DNA of 64,000 nt, from assembly GCF_003052585.1 (NCBI RefSeq), contig NZ_QASN01000017.1:62001-126000 (forward strand), given 5' to 3'. Source of the stretch: Pseudomonas mangrovi (GTDB taxonomy: Bacteria; Pseudomonadota; Gammaproteobacteria; Pseudomonadales; Pseudomonadaceae). Positions 27,689 through 36,900 of the stretch are shown here, piece after piece. Position 1 is the stretch's first letter, and the number at the start of each line of letters is the position of its first letter. The notes below the pieces were generated by a model. The model ran no database searches. It was not told the origin of the DNA and saw only the letters and a program-made list of their open reading frames with translations. Both the position numbers and the translations under genes were made by a program.

Positions 27689-28225
27689 TCAAAGTGCAAC
27701 ATCAAGAAACCCCGGGTCTTTCGCCAGCGAATGAGGACTGAATACCAGCCATGGCTGTTCGCGCTGGAACACACCATGCACGAACGGCCGGATACTGGAC
27801 TCCAGCGGTGGCAACTGGTCGGAAAAGGAGTCGACCGGAAAATGCTGCATCCCGTAAACCTCGTCTACGGTCAGGCCCGCAAACACTTCCTGGTGATCCA
27901 CCACCAGCAGACGACGCTTCTTGCGCAGCGGCGACAGCTCGCTACCGAAAAAACCGCAGAGATCCATGACCGGGAGCAGGCGTCCGCGCACGTTGGCAAC
28001 GCCCTTGACCCAATCCTTTACTCCGGGAAGCATCGTGTAGCGTTGCTCGTGAAGCACCTCACCGACCTCACCCATGGGCGCGACGAAGTGCCGCTCGCCC
28101 ATGCGGAAGCCGATACCGCTCCAGGTCTGCACGACCTCCTGCTGCGACGGCAGGCCTGCCGCGAGCTGGCGACAGCGCTGATCGATTTCCTGCAGAAGCT
28201 TGAAAGGAGTCTTCGCGTCCGACAT
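27689..28225 (-). CDS. pilI: PilI, CheW-like adaptor
   Basis: A 178-residue CheW-domain protein that couples PilJ to ChpA. The fold shows GIGFRMGERHFVAPMGEVGE, VKGVANVRGRLLPVMDLCGFF and LLVVDHQEVFAGLTVDEVYG, in canonical CheW order. It lies between pilH and pilJ in the same direction, with short gaps and no terminator. Confidence 0.94.
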   Translation of the reverse strand: MSDAKTPFKLLQEIDQRCRQLAAGLPSQQEVVQTWSGIGFRMGERHFVAPMGEVGEVLHEQRYTMLPGVKDWVKGVANVRGRLLPVMDLCGFFGSELSPLRKKRRLLVVDHQEVFAGLTVDEVYGMQHFPVDSFSDQLPPLESSIRPFVHGVFQREQPWLVFSPHSLAKDPGFLDVAL

Positions 28226-28262
28226 GCCGGGCCGAGCCTTCTTGGATGGTTAGGACCTGGAC

Positions 28263-28628
28263 TCAGCCTGCCAGAACGGCATTCAGGGTTTTCAGCAGCG
28301 TATCTTCGTCGACCGGCTTGGTCAGGTAGTCGCGTGCGCCCTGGCGCTTGCCCCAGACCTTGTCGGTCTCCTGATCCTTGGTGGTCACGATGATCACCGG
28401 GATGTGACTGGTGTCGGCATCCTTGGTCAACTGACGGGTAGCCTGAAAGCCGTTGAGGCCTGGCATCACGATATCCATCAGCACGGCGTCCGGCTTTTCC
28501 TGACGCGCCAGAGCCACGCCGTCGGCGCCATTTTCCGCCTTGAGTACCTGATGACCATGCTTCTCGAGCATGGCGGTCAGCTTGTACATCTCGGTCGGCG
28601 AGTCATCAACAATCAGAATACGAGCCAT
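28263..28628 (-). CDS. pilH: PilH, CheY-like response regulator
   Basis: This 121-residue single receiver domain has acidic pocket VDDSP, phosphoacceptor D52 in AVLMDIVMPG, a Thr in IIVTTKDQ and Lys in YLTKPVDE. It has no output domain. In P. aeruginosa PilH works with PilG to balance pilus retraction and extension. I use ATG 28626-28628, which gives the known PilH length; GGGA just upstream can serve as the ribosome site. A start four codons earlier exists. Confidence 0.95.
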   Translation of the reverse strand: MARILIVDDSPTEMYKLTAMLEKHGHQVLKAENGADGVALARQEKPDAVLMDIVMPGLNGFQATRQLTKDADTSHIPVIIVTTKDQETDKVWGKRQGARDYLTKPVDEDTLLKTLNAVLAG

Positions 28629-28671
28629 GTTTTTTCCCATTCGGTGAGGCTTCTACGGCTTTCGCCGGACT

Positions 28672-29079
28672 TCAGGATGCTTGCTCCACCGGCGTGAAAT
28701 CAGGCACGTGGGCCTTGATGGCGCCGAGCAGCTCCTCTTTGCTGAAAGGTTTGGTGAGATATTGGTCGGAACCGACGATGCGCCCCTTCGCCTTGTCGAA
28801 CAGGCCGTCCTTGGAGGACAGCATGATCACCGGCGTGGACTTGAAGGCACTGTTGTTCTTGATCAGGGCGCAGGTCTGATAACCATCCAGACGCGGCATC
28901 ATGATGTCGACGAAAATGATGCTGGGGTGGGTATCGGCGATCTTGGCCAGGGCATCAAAGCCATCCACTGCCGTTATGACGTCGCACCCGACTTTTTTCA
29001 GGAGCGTCTCGGCAGTACGACGAATCGTTTTCGAATCGTCGATGACCATGACTCTCAAACCTTCAGAATGCTGTTCCAT
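28672..29079 (-). CDS. pilG: PilG, CheY-like response regulator
   Basis: A 135-residue single receiver: acidic pair VIDDSKTIR, phosphoacceptor D58 in IIFVDIMMPRLDG, conserved Ser in VIMLSSKDG and Lys in YLTKPFSKEE. PilG promotes pilus extension and feeds CyaB-cAMP signalling in P. aeruginosa. It is first gene of the cluster; ATG 29077-29079 follows TAGGGC. The 242-bp gap to gshB on the other strand must contain both promoters. TATAAG at 29199-29204 is a possible gshB -10, and I see no firm hexamers for pilG. Confidence 0.95.
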   Translation of the reverse strand: MEQHSEGLRVMVIDDSKTIRRTAETLLKKVGCDVITAVDGFDALAKIADTHPSIIFVDIMMPRLDGYQTCALIKNNSAFKSTPVIMLSSKDGLFDKAKGRIVGSDQYLTKPFSKEELLGAIKAHVPDFTPVEQAS

Positions 29080-29321
29080 GTTTGCCCTACCATCGCCTTG
29101 GTAAATCGTTATTTTTGCATCCAGTGCGCTTGAGGCCCGACTTCGACAGGTTCCGACGCAATCGTGCGGCCTTTTTAGCACACTCTCTAGATGCAATCTA
29201 TAAGCCCCGGAAAGCCAAGGAAACCTTGACCTCGGGATGATGCTGGCGCCACCCTGAAGTACGCCAGTCTAGTCGCGCCAGCCCTCCGCTGCCGCTTTAT
29301 CACGATGAGGAATTTCTCCCC

Positions 29322-30293
29322 ATGAGCGTACGCCTCGGGATCGTCATGGACCCCATTGCGAGCATCTCCTACAAGAAGGACAGCTCCCTGGCCATGTTGC
29401 TGGCCGCCCAGGCCCGCGGCTGGACCCTGTTCTACATGGAACAACAGGGCCTCTACAGCAGACAGGGTGAAAGCCGCGCACGCATGCGCGCCCTGACCGT
29501 GTTCGAGGACCCCGCCCACTGGTTCGAACTGGGCACGGAGCAGGACGAGGCACTAAGCGAACTTGACGTCATCCTGATGCGCAAGGACCCGCCGTTCGAT
29601 AACGAATATGTCTACTCGACCTATCTGCTGGAACAGGCGCAGCAAGCCGGCACTCTGGTGGTGAACAATCCGCAGAGCTTGCGTGACTGCAACGAAAAGC
29701 TGTTCGCCACCCAGTTTCCACACTGCACGCCGCCCACCCTGGTCAGCCGGCGCAAGGACATTCTGCGCGAGTTCGCCGCAGAGCATCGTGACATCATTCT
29801 CAAACCCCTGGACGGCATGGGTGGCGCCTCGATCTACCGCCACCGCGAAGGTGACCCGAATCTCTCGGTGATCATCGAGACACTGACCGCCCACGGCACC
29901 CAGCAGATCATGGCGCAACGCTACATTCCGGAGATCCTCCAGGGCGACAAGCGCATTCTGATGATCGATGGCGAACCGGTACCCTACTGCCTGGCGCGGG
30001 TTCCGGCCGTCGGCGAGACCCGTGGCAATCTCGCCGCCGGCGGCAGCGGCGAGGCCCGCCCCCTGAGCGAGAGAGACCGTTGGATCGCGACCCAGGTCGG
30101 CCCAGCGCTGCGTGAAAAAGGCTTGCTGTTCGTCGGCCTGGACGTGATCGGCGACTACCTGACCGAGATCAACGTCACCAGCCCGACCTGCATCCGTGAA
30201 ATCGACTACGCCTTCGATACGCAGATCGGTGCGCACCTGATGGACTGTATCGAGCTCAAGCTCGCCGCTGCCGGAAAGCCCGCACAAGCTTGA
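29322..30293 (+). CDS. gshB: Glutathione synthetase
   Basis: A 323-residue ATP-grasp ligase joining gamma-glutamylcysteine and glycine. Visible landmarks: LGIVMDPIASISYKKDSS at the N-terminus, VNNPQSLRDCNEKLFATQFP, ATP-loop ILKPLDGMGGASIYR, QRYIPEILQGDKRILMIDG and metal-site VGLDVIGDYLTEINVTSPT. The length is typical. It is divergent from pilG and is followed by tonB3 in the same direction, as in PAO1. Confidence 0.96.
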   Translation: MSVRLGIVMDPIASISYKKDSSLAMLLAAQARGWTLFYMEQQGLYSRQGESRARMRALTVFEDPAHWFELGTEQDEALSELDVILMRKDPPFDNEYVYSTYLLEQAQQAGTLVVNNPQSLRDCNEKLFATQFPHCTPPTLVSRRKDILREFAAEHRDIILKPLDGMGGASIYRHREGDPNLSVIIETLTAHGTQQIMAQRYIPEILQGDKRILMIDGEPVPYCLARVPAVGETRGNLAAGGSGEARPLSERDRWIATQVGPALREKGLLFVGLDVIGDYLTEINVTSPTCIREIDYAFDTQIGAHLMDCIELKLAAAGKPAQA

Positions 30294-30380
30294 TCCAGCT
30301 AACAGCTTTGGGCTTTGGGCTTGAAGCCTGCCGGCGGTTGCCGGCAGACTGCGCGACTATTCGTAACGGCCTGATCCGCA

Positions 30381-31274
30381 ATGAACGCAGCCACCCATCC
30401 CAGCGACCTCACCAACAGCAGCGTGCGCCCCGCGGATCGGCTGGGTTTCACTCTGTTCGTCGCTGCTTTGGTGCACGTCGCCCTGATACTCGGGCTCGGC
30501 TTCGGCCTGAGCGAGCCGAGCCAGATCAGCAAGTCGCTCGAGGTAACCCTGTCCACCTTCAAGAGCGATGAAAAGCCCAAGCAGGCCGACTTCCTCGCCC
30601 AGGACAACCAGCAGGGCAGCGGCAGCCTGGAGCATGAGGCAACGCCCACCACGACCGAAAAGGCAATCTTCCAGGACAACGAGCTGCGTAAGGTCACCCC
30701 GCCAAGCACGCCGATTCCACCCCCATCCCGTGAGGAAGCACCCAAGGCAGCGCTGGCGACTCGCTCGCCGCAGCAGCAGCAGACGCCGATCAAGCGCGAG
30801 GAAGAAAAGCCCGCCCCGCAGCAGCCGCAGGTGCATTTCGACCGCGAGCAGCTGTCCGCAGAGATCGCCAGCCTGGAGGCGGACCTCGCTCGGGAAGTGC
30901 AGGAGTATGCAAAGCGGCCACGCGTGCATCGCCTCAATGCCGCCTCGACCATGCGCGACAAGGGCGCCTGGTACAAGGACGACTGGCGCAAGAAGGTCGA
31001 GCGGGTCGGCAACCAGAACTACCCGGACGAAGCCCGTCGCCAGCGCATCTACGGCAGCCTGCGCCTGCTGGTGACGATCAACCGTGACGGCACCCTCTAC
31101 GAAGTGCAGATTCTCGAATCTTCCGGCCAGGACGTGCTCGACCAGGCCGCCCTGCGCATCGTTCGCCTAGCCGCCCCCTATGCCCCCTTCAGTGGGGACC
31201 TGGCCGAGTTCGACCGGTTGGAGATCATCCGCACCTGGCGTTTCGAGCGCGGCGATCGCCTGATGAGCCAGTAG
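30381..31274 (+). CDS. tonB3: TonB-family energy transducer (TonB3 type)
   Basis: A 297-residue protein with an N-terminal membrane anchor (about residues 21-43, LGFTLFVAALVHVALILGLG). A Pro/Gln/Lys/Glu-rich periplasmic linker follows (about 60-150), then a C-terminal TonB domain (YPDEARRQRIYGSLRLLVTI, LESSGQDVLDQAALRIVRLA). In P. aeruginosa the gene in this place (PA0406, tonB3) is needed for twitching motility and pilus assembly rather than iron uptake, which fits the neighbouring pil/chp genes. No exbB or exbD lies nearby. Confidence 0.9.
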   Translation: MNAATHPSDLTNSSVRPADRLGFTLFVAALVHVALILGLGFGLSEPSQISKSLEVTLSTFKSDEKPKQADFLAQDNQQGSGSLEHEATPTTTEKAIFQDNELRKVTPPSTPIPPPSREEAPKAALATRSPQQQQTPIKREEEKPAPQQPQVHFDREQLSAEIASLEADLAREVQEYAKRPRVHRLNAASTMRDKGAWYKDDWRKKVERVGNQNYPDEARRQRIYGSLRLLVTINRDGTLYEVQILESSGQDVLDQAALRIVRLAAPYAPFSGDLAEFDRLEIIRTWRFERGDRLMSQ

Positions 31275-31346
31275 TGCCGACTTGCCTCCCGGCAACTTCG
31301 GCCGACGCGGCTTGATGCCCGCCTCCGGAACCCCGAAACTAGGCCG

Positions 31347-31913
31347 ATGAAGAGCACCGTCAGCTACCTCAAGAACCACTTCCTGATCGCCATGCCGCAC
31401 ATGGCCGACCCCAATTTTGCGCGCACACTCATCTATCTGGTGGAGCACAACGAACAGGGCGCGATGGGGCTGGTGGTCAATCGTCCCGGCGAGCTGACCC
31501 TAGCCGATGTGATCGAACAGCTGCGACCAACCACGCCCTGCATCGACAGCCGCGGCGATCTGCAGATTTTCACCGGCGGCCCGGTACAGACCGATCGAGG
31601 CTTCGTCCTTCATCCGGCCGGACAACCGTTCCAGGCGACCCTGCAACTGGGCGCGCTGGCGCTGACCACCTCCCAGGACGTGCTTTTTGCCATCGCCGAC
31701 GGTCAGGGGCCGGACGCCTATTTTGTCTGCCTCGGCTACGCCGGCTGGGAAGCGGGCCAGCTCGAAGCGGAGCTGGCAGCCAACGCCTGGCTGAGCAGCC
31801 CTTCGGAGCAACGCATTCTTTTCGATACTCCGCCTGAACAGCGCCTGGACTCAGCTGCAGCGCTGCTGGGCGTGGACCTGAATCTGCTGACCAGCCAAGC
31901 CGGGCACGCCTGA
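31347..31913 (+). CDS. algH: YqgE/AlgH family protein (UPF0301)
   Basis: A 188-residue cytoplasmic protein with the family signature: LKNHFLIAMPHMADPNFART, LVEHNEQGAMGLVVNRP, IFTGGPVQTDRGFVLH and CLGYAGWEAGQLEAELAANA. The P. aeruginosa homologue was named AlgH for an effect on alginate control, but its biochemical role is unsettled. The stop overlaps the ruvX start (TGATG), a pairing conserved widely in gammaproteobacteria. Confidence 0.94.
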   Translation: MKSTVSYLKNHFLIAMPHMADPNFARTLIYLVEHNEQGAMGLVVNRPGELTLADVIEQLRPTTPCIDSRGDLQIFTGGPVQTDRGFVLHPAGQPFQATLQLGALALTTSQDVLFAIADGQGPDAYFVCLGYAGWEAGQLEAELAANAWLSSPSEQRILFDTPPEQRLDSAAALLGVDLNLLTSQAGHA

Positions 31914-32341
31914 TGGCGCTGCGTCTGCTACTCGGCTTCGACTACGGCACGCGCCAGATCGGCGTAGCGGTTGGCCAGGTCATCACCGGCCAGGCTCGCG
32001 AGCTTTGCGTCCTGCGCGCGCAGAACGGCGTACCGGACTGGCAGCAGGTCGAAGCACTGCTGCGCGAGTGGCAGCCCGACGCCCTGGTGGTCGGCCTGCC
32101 CCTGAACATGGATGGCAGCGCCAGCGAGATGAGCGCCCGCGCGGAGAAGTTCGCCCGCCGGCTACATGGCCGCTTCAGCCTTCCGGTACACACCCACGAC
32201 GAACGCCTGACCACCTTCGAGGCCAAGGGCCAACGCATGCGCCAGGGCCACAGTGGCAACTACCGGGATAATCCGGTCGATGCCCTGGCCGCGGCTCTGC
32301 TGCTGGAAGGCTGGCTGGAAACCCACTGCAACGAGACCTGA
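31913..32341 (+). CDS. ruvX: RuvX/YqgF, RNase H-fold nuclease for pre-16S rRNA
   Basis: This 142-residue RNase H-fold protein is implicated in 16S rRNA 5' maturation and Holliday-junction resolution. Acidic residues are in place: [15 protein letters not shown] (first Asp), [27 protein letters not shown] (Asp-Glu) and [16 protein letters not shown] (last Asp). It overlaps algH upstream and lies 2 bp before pyrR. Confidence 0.95.
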   Translation: MALRLLLGFDYGTRQIGVAVGQVITGQARELCVLRAQNGVPDWQQVEALLREWQPDALVVGLPLNMDGSASEMSARAEKFARRLHGRFSLPVHTHDERLTTFEAKGQRMRQGHSGNYRDNPVDALAAALLLEGWLETHCNET

Positions 32342-32343
32342 CG

Positions 32344-32853
32344 ATGACTCTTCCCGACCCAGCGCTTCTGATTCCGCAGATGGCCGACGCACTGAGCCAG
32401 CATCTGGCTCGACATGGCATCGATGAGCCGCAGTTCATCGGTATCCGCACCGGCGGCGTGTGGGTTGCCCAGGCCCTGCTTGAACACATGGCCGAGAGCT
32501 CGGCGCTAGGCGTACTGGACGTGTCCTTCTACCGCGACGACTTCACCCGCAACGGCCTGCACCCGCAGGTGCAGCCTTCAGAGCTGCCGTTCGAGATCGA
32601 GGACCGCCACCTGGTGCTGATCGACGACGTACTCATGAGCGGACGCACCGTGCGCGCGGCGATGAACGAGCTGTTCGACTACGGCCGCCCCGCCAGCATC
32701 AGCCTGGTCTGCCTGCTCGATCTGGATGCGCGTGAACTGCCGATACGTCCCGACGTGGTCGGTGCGACGCTGTCGCTGGAGCCTGGCGAGCGCGTAAAAT
32801 TGCTCGGCCCCGCGCCCCTAGCCCTCGAACGCCAGACACTCGCCGCTCACTGA
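32344..32853 (+). CDS. pyrR: PyrR, pyrimidine regulator / uracil phosphoribosyltransferase
   Basis: A 169-residue type I phosphoribosyltransferase. The PRPP loop is [34 protein letters not shown] near the N-terminus and [19 protein letters not shown] at the end match PyrR. In Gram-positives it attenuates pyr operons via RNA; in Pseudomonas it precedes pyrB and its regulatory role is less clear. I see no PyrR attenuator hairpin in the 10 bp before pyrB. Confidence 0.93.
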   Translation: MTLPDPALLIPQMADALSQHLARHGIDEPQFIGIRTGGVWVAQALLEHMAESSALGVLDVSFYRDDFTRNGLHPQVQPSELPFEIEDRHLVLIDDVLMSGRTVRAAMNELFDYGRPASISLVCLLDLDARELPIRPDVVGATLSLEPGERVKLLGPAPLALERQTLAAH

Positions 32854-32863
32854 GACCCTGCCG

Positions 32864-33868
32864 ATGACCGCCGCCAAACCTCCGCTGCAACTGAACGACC
32901 AGGGTCAGCTGCGCCATTTTCTCTCACTCGACGGCCTGTCTCGCGACCTGCTCAACGAGATCCTCGACACCGCCGACTCCTTTCTTGAGGTGGGCGCGCG
33001 GGCGGTGAAGAAAGTACCCCTGCTGCGCGGCAAGACGGTCTGCAACGTGTTCTTCGAGAACTCCACGCGCACCCGCACAACCTTCGAGTTGGCCGCCAAA
33101 CGGCTGTCTGCCGACGTCATCACGCTGAATGTTTCCACGTCATCGACCAGCAAGGGCGAGACCCTCACCGATACCCTGCGCAACCTGGAAGCCATGGCCG
33201 CCGACATGTTCGTGGTGCGTCACGGCGACTCCGGCGCGGCACACTTCATCGCCGAGCATGTCTGCCCAGGCGTCGCGATCATCAACGGGGGCGACGGCCG
33301 CCACGCGCACCCGACCCAGGGCATGCTCGACATGCTGACCATCCGCCGTCACAAGGGCGATTTCGACAAGCTGTCGGTGGCGATCGTCGGCGACATCCTG
33401 CACTCGCGAGTCGCGCGCTCGAACATGCTCGCACTGAAGACCCTCGGCTGCCCGGACATCCGCGTCATCGGCCCGCGCACACTGTTGCCGGTAGGACTCG
33501 AGCAGTACGGCGTACAGGTCTTCACCGACATGGACCAGGGTCTGGCCGGCGTCGACGTGGTGATCATGCTGCGGCTACAGCGCGAGCGCATGCAGGGCGG
33601 CCTGCTGCCAAGCGAGGGCGAGTTCTTCCGCCTCTACGGCCTGACTCCCCAGCGCCTGGCACTGGCCCATCCCGAGGCCATCGTCATGCACCCCGGCCCG
33701 ATCAACCGCGGCGTGGAAATCGACTCCGCCGTCGCCGACGGCAGCCAGTCAGTGATCCTCAACCAGGTCACCTACGGCATCGCCATCCGCATGGCAGTAC
33801 TGTCGATGGCCATGAGCGGACAAACCGCACAGCGCCAGACCAACAGCGAATCCGAGGAGCAAGCCTGA
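32864..33868 (+). CDS. pyrB: Aspartate carbamoyltransferase, catalytic chain
   Basis: The 334-residue enzyme makes carbamoyl-aspartate in pyrimidine synthesis. Carbamoyl-phosphate site [17 protein letters not shown] is intact, as are the [13 protein letters not shown] loop, [16 protein letters not shown], the aspartate-site [14 protein letters not shown] and [12 protein letters not shown]. In Pseudomonas the chain assembles with the inactive dihydroorotase PyrC', encoded immediately downstream with overlapping stop/start (TGATG). Confidence 0.97.
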   Translation: MTAAKPPLQLNDQGQLRHFLSLDGLSRDLLNEILDTADSFLEVGARAVKKVPLLRGKTVCNVFFENSTRTRTTFELAAKRLSADVITLNVSTSSTSKGETLTDTLRNLEAMAADMFVVRHGDSGAAHFIAEHVCPGVAIINGGDGRHAHPTQGMLDMLTIRRHKGDFDKLSVAIVGDILHSRVARSNMLALKTLGCPDIRVIGPRTLLPVGLEQYGVQVFTDMDQGLAGVDVVIMLRLQRERMQGGLLPSEGEFFRLYGLTPQRLALAHPEAIVMHPGPINRGVEIDSAVADGSQSVILNQVTYGIAIRMAVLSMAMSGQTAQRQTNSESEEQA

Positions 33869-35139
33869 TGTCCATCTCCATCCTCGGCGCGCGCCTTCTG
33901 GACCCCGCGAACGACCTGGATCGGGTCGATGACGTTCATCTGGATCAGGGCCGCATCGTTGGCATAGGCACAGCGCCAGTCGGCTTCGAAGCGCTGCGCC
34001 AGATCGCCGGCGAGGGCCTGGTGATGACGCCCGGTCTGGTCGACCTGAGCGTATCGCTGCGCGAGCCCGGTCAGACGCGCAAGGGCAGCATCGCCAGCGA
34101 AACCCAGGCAGCTGCGGCAGGCGGCGTGACCAGCCTGTGCTGCCCGCCCAACACCCGCCCGGTTCTCGACACCACTGCCGTGGCCGAGCTGATCCTGGAT
34201 CGCGCCACGGTTGCCGGGCATGCCAAGGTTTTCCCGATCGGCGCACTTACCAGGGACCTGCAGGGCGAACAACTGGCCGAACTGGTAGCACTGCGCGACG
34301 CCGGCTGTGTCGCCTTCGGCAACGGCATCGGCGGCCTGCACAACAGTCGCACCCTGCGCCGTGCACTCGAGTACGCCGCGACCTTCGACCTTACTATCAT
34401 CTTCCAGCCGCAGGATCACGACCTGGCTGAGGGCGGGCTGGCGCATGAAGGGCCGACAGCCAGCTTCCTTGGCCTGCCCGGCATTCCGGAGAGCGCCGAG
34501 ACGGTGGCACTGGCCCGTGATCTCTTGCTGGTCGAGCAGAGCGGCGTGCGCGCGCATTTCAGCCAGCTCAGCAGCGCTCGCGCAGTGGAAATGCTCGCCA
34601 CCGCTCAAGCCCGCGGCCTGCCGGTGACCGCAGACGTAGCGCTCTATCAGTTGATCCTGACGGACGAAGCCCTCGCGGACTTCTCCAGTCTCTATCATGT
34701 CCAGCCGCCTCTGCGCTCGCGCAGGGATCGGGACGCATTGCGTGAAGCCGTGCGCAGCGGCGTGATTGGCGCCATCGCCAGTCACCATCAACCGCATGAG
34801 GACGATGCCAAGCAGGCGCCTTTCGGCGCCACCGAGCCCGGCATCAGCAGTGTCGAACTGCTGCTGCCCCTGTCCCTGACGCTGGTCGAAGACGGGCTGC
34901 TCGAGCTTCCTGAGTTGATTCGACGCCTGAGCAGCGGCCCGGCGACCGCACTACGACTGCCCAGCGCCGGGATACAGCTCGGCGCCCCGGCGGACCTGCT
35001 GATCTTCGACCCCGCCGGCCAGACCCTGGCTGGCGAACAGTGGCTCTCCAAAGGGCGCAACTGTCCGTTTCTGGGCCACTGCCTGCCCGGCCGGGTTCGC
35101 TACACCATCTGCGACGGTCGCTTGAGCTACACGACCTGA
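33868..35139 (+). CDS. pyrC': PyrC', dihydroorotase-like structural subunit (non-catalytic)
   Basis: A 423-residue dihydroorotase homologue. The metal-binding HxH of active enzymes (VDLHVHxREPG) reads VDLSVSLREPG here, so both histidines are lost. The usual HH block is ADVALYQLILTDEAL, and the catalytic Asp region (ATDHAPH) is ASHHQPH. The substrate-shaping parts (GGVTSLCCPPNTRPVLD) remain. This matches the known inactive PyrC' that stabilises the Pseudomonas ATCase dodecamer. A true pyrC should lie elsewhere in the genome. Often annotated as dihydroorotase by homology; enzymatic activity should not be assumed. Confidence 0.92.
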   Translation: MSISILGARLLDPANDLDRVDDVHLDQGRIVGIGTAPVGFEALRQIAGEGLVMTPGLVDLSVSLREPGQTRKGSIASETQAAAAGGVTSLCCPPNTRPVLDTTAVAELILDRATVAGHAKVFPIGALTRDLQGEQLAELVALRDAGCVAFGNGIGGLHNSRTLRRALEYAATFDLTIIFQPQDHDLAEGGLAHEGPTASFLGLPGIPESAETVALARDLLLVEQSGVRAHFSQLSSARAVEMLATAQARGLPVTADVALYQLILTDEALADFSSLYHVQPPLRSRRDRDALREAVRSGVIGAIASHHQPHEDDAKQAPFGATEPGISSVELLLPLSLTLVEDGLLELPELIRRLSSGPATALRLPSAGIQLGAPADLLIFDPAGQTLAGEQWLSKGRNCPFLGHCLPGRVRYTICDGRLSYTT

Positions 35140-35180
35140 CAGCCACACGAAGCACACAACACACTGGCGGGGAGCCATAC

Positions 35181-35681
35181 ATGGAAGGCGTCATTCTGGA
35201 TTTCAATCTCGACAGCAGCACCGGCGTAGTGCGCTGCAATCAAGGCACGCGCTACAACTTCACGATCGAGGAGTGGAAAAGCAGCGATCTGCCCAAACCA
35301 GGCGAGCGGGTCGATTTCGTACCCAACGGCGAACAGGCGGGCAACCTCTATCGCGTGCAGTCCCAGGCACCGGCAGCCGCGCAGCCTCAGGCAGCCTCTC
35401 CGTTCGCGCCACCGGCGGCAGCGCCGGCGCAAGTGCCGACTCCGTCGGTGCTGGCAATCATCAGTCTGATTGCCGGCATCCTCGGTCTGCTGATCTTCGG
35501 TTCGCTGATCGCGGTTATCTGCGGCCACATTGCCCGCTCGAACATCCGCGACAGCCGCGGCGCCCTGACCGGCGACGGCATGGCTCTGGCAGGCCTGATC
35601 CTCGGCTACCTCGGTCTCGGCCTGACAGTACTGTTCTTCCTGGTGATGATGATCGCCGGTATCGCCGGCTCAACGCTCTGA
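35181..35681 (+). CDS. Small membrane protein: cold-shock-like N-terminus plus DUF4190-type membrane domain
   Basis: A 166-residue protein. The first 55 residues (VILDFNLDSSTGVVRCNQGT and FVPNGEQAG) resemble a small OB-fold of the kind in cold-shock proteins, but without the aromatic RNA-binding motifs. An Ala/Pro/Gln-rich linker follows (about 58-90). Two membrane helices come next (VLAIISLIAGILGLLIFGSL and GLILGYLGLGLTVLFFLVMM), flanking a cytoplasmic loop HIARSNIRDSRGALTGDGMA typical of DUF4190. ATG 35181 follows GGGGAG. Function unknown. Confidence 0.75.
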   Translation: MEGVILDFNLDSSTGVVRCNQGTRYNFTIEEWKSSDLPKPGERVDFVPNGEQAGNLYRVQSQAPAAAQPQAASPFAPPAAAPAQVPTPSVLAIISLIAGILGLLIFGSLIAVICGHIARSNIRDSRGALTGDGMALAGLILGYLGLGLTVLFFLVMMIAGIAGSTL

Positions 35682-35684
35682 AAG

Positions 35685-35720
35685 AAAAAAGCCCCGCGAC
35701 TTTCGTCACGGGGCTTTGTC
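35685..35720. terminator. Bidirectional terminator between the pyr/DUF4190 unit and pilU
   Basis: AAAGCCCCGCGAC (35688-35700) pairs with GTCACGGGGCTTT (35705-35717) with one mismatch and a 4-nt loop. An A-run before and TTTG after give U-tracts on both strands (six A on the plus strand become the U-tract for pilU). It separates convergent genes. Confidence 0.85.
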
Positions 35721-35754
35721 TCTGGGCCTGGCCGCGCCTGCAGCCCCTCATGCC

Positions 35755-36900
35755 CTAACGGAAACGACGCCCAACGTCGTCTTCGCTTATCTCCAGAGAA
35801 AGCCCCTGGGCCACACTGCTCAGGTGGTCGCCATCGGTTTCCGAACCCAGCTTGATCATCAGACGCAAATCGTTTGCCGAGTCGGCGTGCAGCAACGCGT
35901 CCTCGTAGGTGATCTCACCCTGGGAGTAGAGGCTGTACAGCGCCTGGTCGAAGGTCTGCATACCCTGCTCGGTGGAGCGTTTCATCAAGGGCTTGAGCTC
36001 ATGGACTTCGCCCTTGCGGATCAGGTCCGCCGCCAGCGGCGTGTTGATCAGCACCTCGATCACCGCACGGCGGCCCTTACCATCCGGCGTCGGCACCAGC
36101 TGCTGCGCGACAATCGCCTTGAGGTTGAGAGACAGATCCATCCAGACCTGATTCTGACGGTCGGCCGGGAAGAAGTTGATGATCCGGTCGAGCGCCTGGT
36201 TGGCGTTGTTGGCGTGCAGGGTTGCCAGACACAGGTGGCCGGTTTCGGCGAAGGCGACCGCGTAGTCCATGGTTTCACGGGTACGAATTTCACCGATCAG
36301 AATAACGTCCGGCGCCTGTCGCAGGGTGTTCTTCAGGGCGATGTCGAAGGATTCGGTATCGATGCCGACTTCGCGCTGGGTGACGATGCAGTTCTGATGC
36401 TGGTGAATGTACTCGATCGGGTCTTCGATCGAGATGATGTGGCCACTGGAGTTCTTGTTGCGGTAGCCGATCATCGACGCCAGCGAGGTGGACTTGCCGG
36501 TACCGGTGGCGCCGACGAACAGCACCAGACCACGCTTGGTCATCGCCAGTTTCTTGAGAATTTCCGGAAGCTTGAGATCTTCGATGGTCGGGATGTTGGT
36601 CTCGATCCGGCGCAGGACCATACCGGCCAGATTACGCTGATAGAAGGCACTGACGCGGAAGCGGCCGACGCCACGGGCACTGATCGCGAAGTTGCATTCG
36701 TGGTTTTCGGCGAACTCGCGGCGCTGCTGCTCGTTCATCACCGAATGCACCGTCTCGCGGGTCTGCTCCGGCGACATCGGATTCTTGGTGACCGGCATGA
36801 TCTTGCCGTTGACCTTCATCGATGGCGGTACCCCGGCGGTGATGAAGAGGTCGGAACCGCCCTTTTCGACCATCAGGCGCAGCAGCTTTTCAAATTCCAT
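35755..36900 (-). CDS. pilU: PilU, accessory type IV pilus retraction ATPase
   Basis: A 381-residue PilT-like hexameric ATPase that adds force to pilus retraction. It has Walker A GATGTGKSTSLA, the Asp-box region ISIEDPIEYIHQHQNC, Walker B APDVILIGEIR and a His box LATLHANNANQA. The PilT motif AIRNLIRE is replaced by TPLAADLIRKGEV, as is usual for PilU. The start at ATG 36898-36900 fits the family length. Lies downstream of pilT in the same direction with 98 bp between them. Confidence 0.95.
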   Translation of the reverse strand: MEFEKLLRLMVEKGGSDLFITAGVPPSMKVNGKIMPVTKNPMSPEQTRETVHSVMNEQQRREFAENHECNFAISARGVGRFRVSAFYQRNLAGMVLRRIETNIPTIEDLKLPEILKKLAMTKRGLVLFVGATGTGKSTSLASMIGYRNKNSSGHIISIEDPIEYIHQHQNCIVTQREVGIDTESFDIALKNTLRQAPDVILIGEIRTRETMDYAVAFAETGHLCLATLHANNANQALDRIINFFPADRQNQVWMDLSLNLKAIVAQQLVPTPDGKGRRAVIEVLINTPLAADLIRKGEVHELKPLMKRSTEQGMQTFDQALYSLYSQGEITYEDALLHADSANDLRLMIKLGSETDGDHLSSVAQGLSLEISEDDVGRRFR

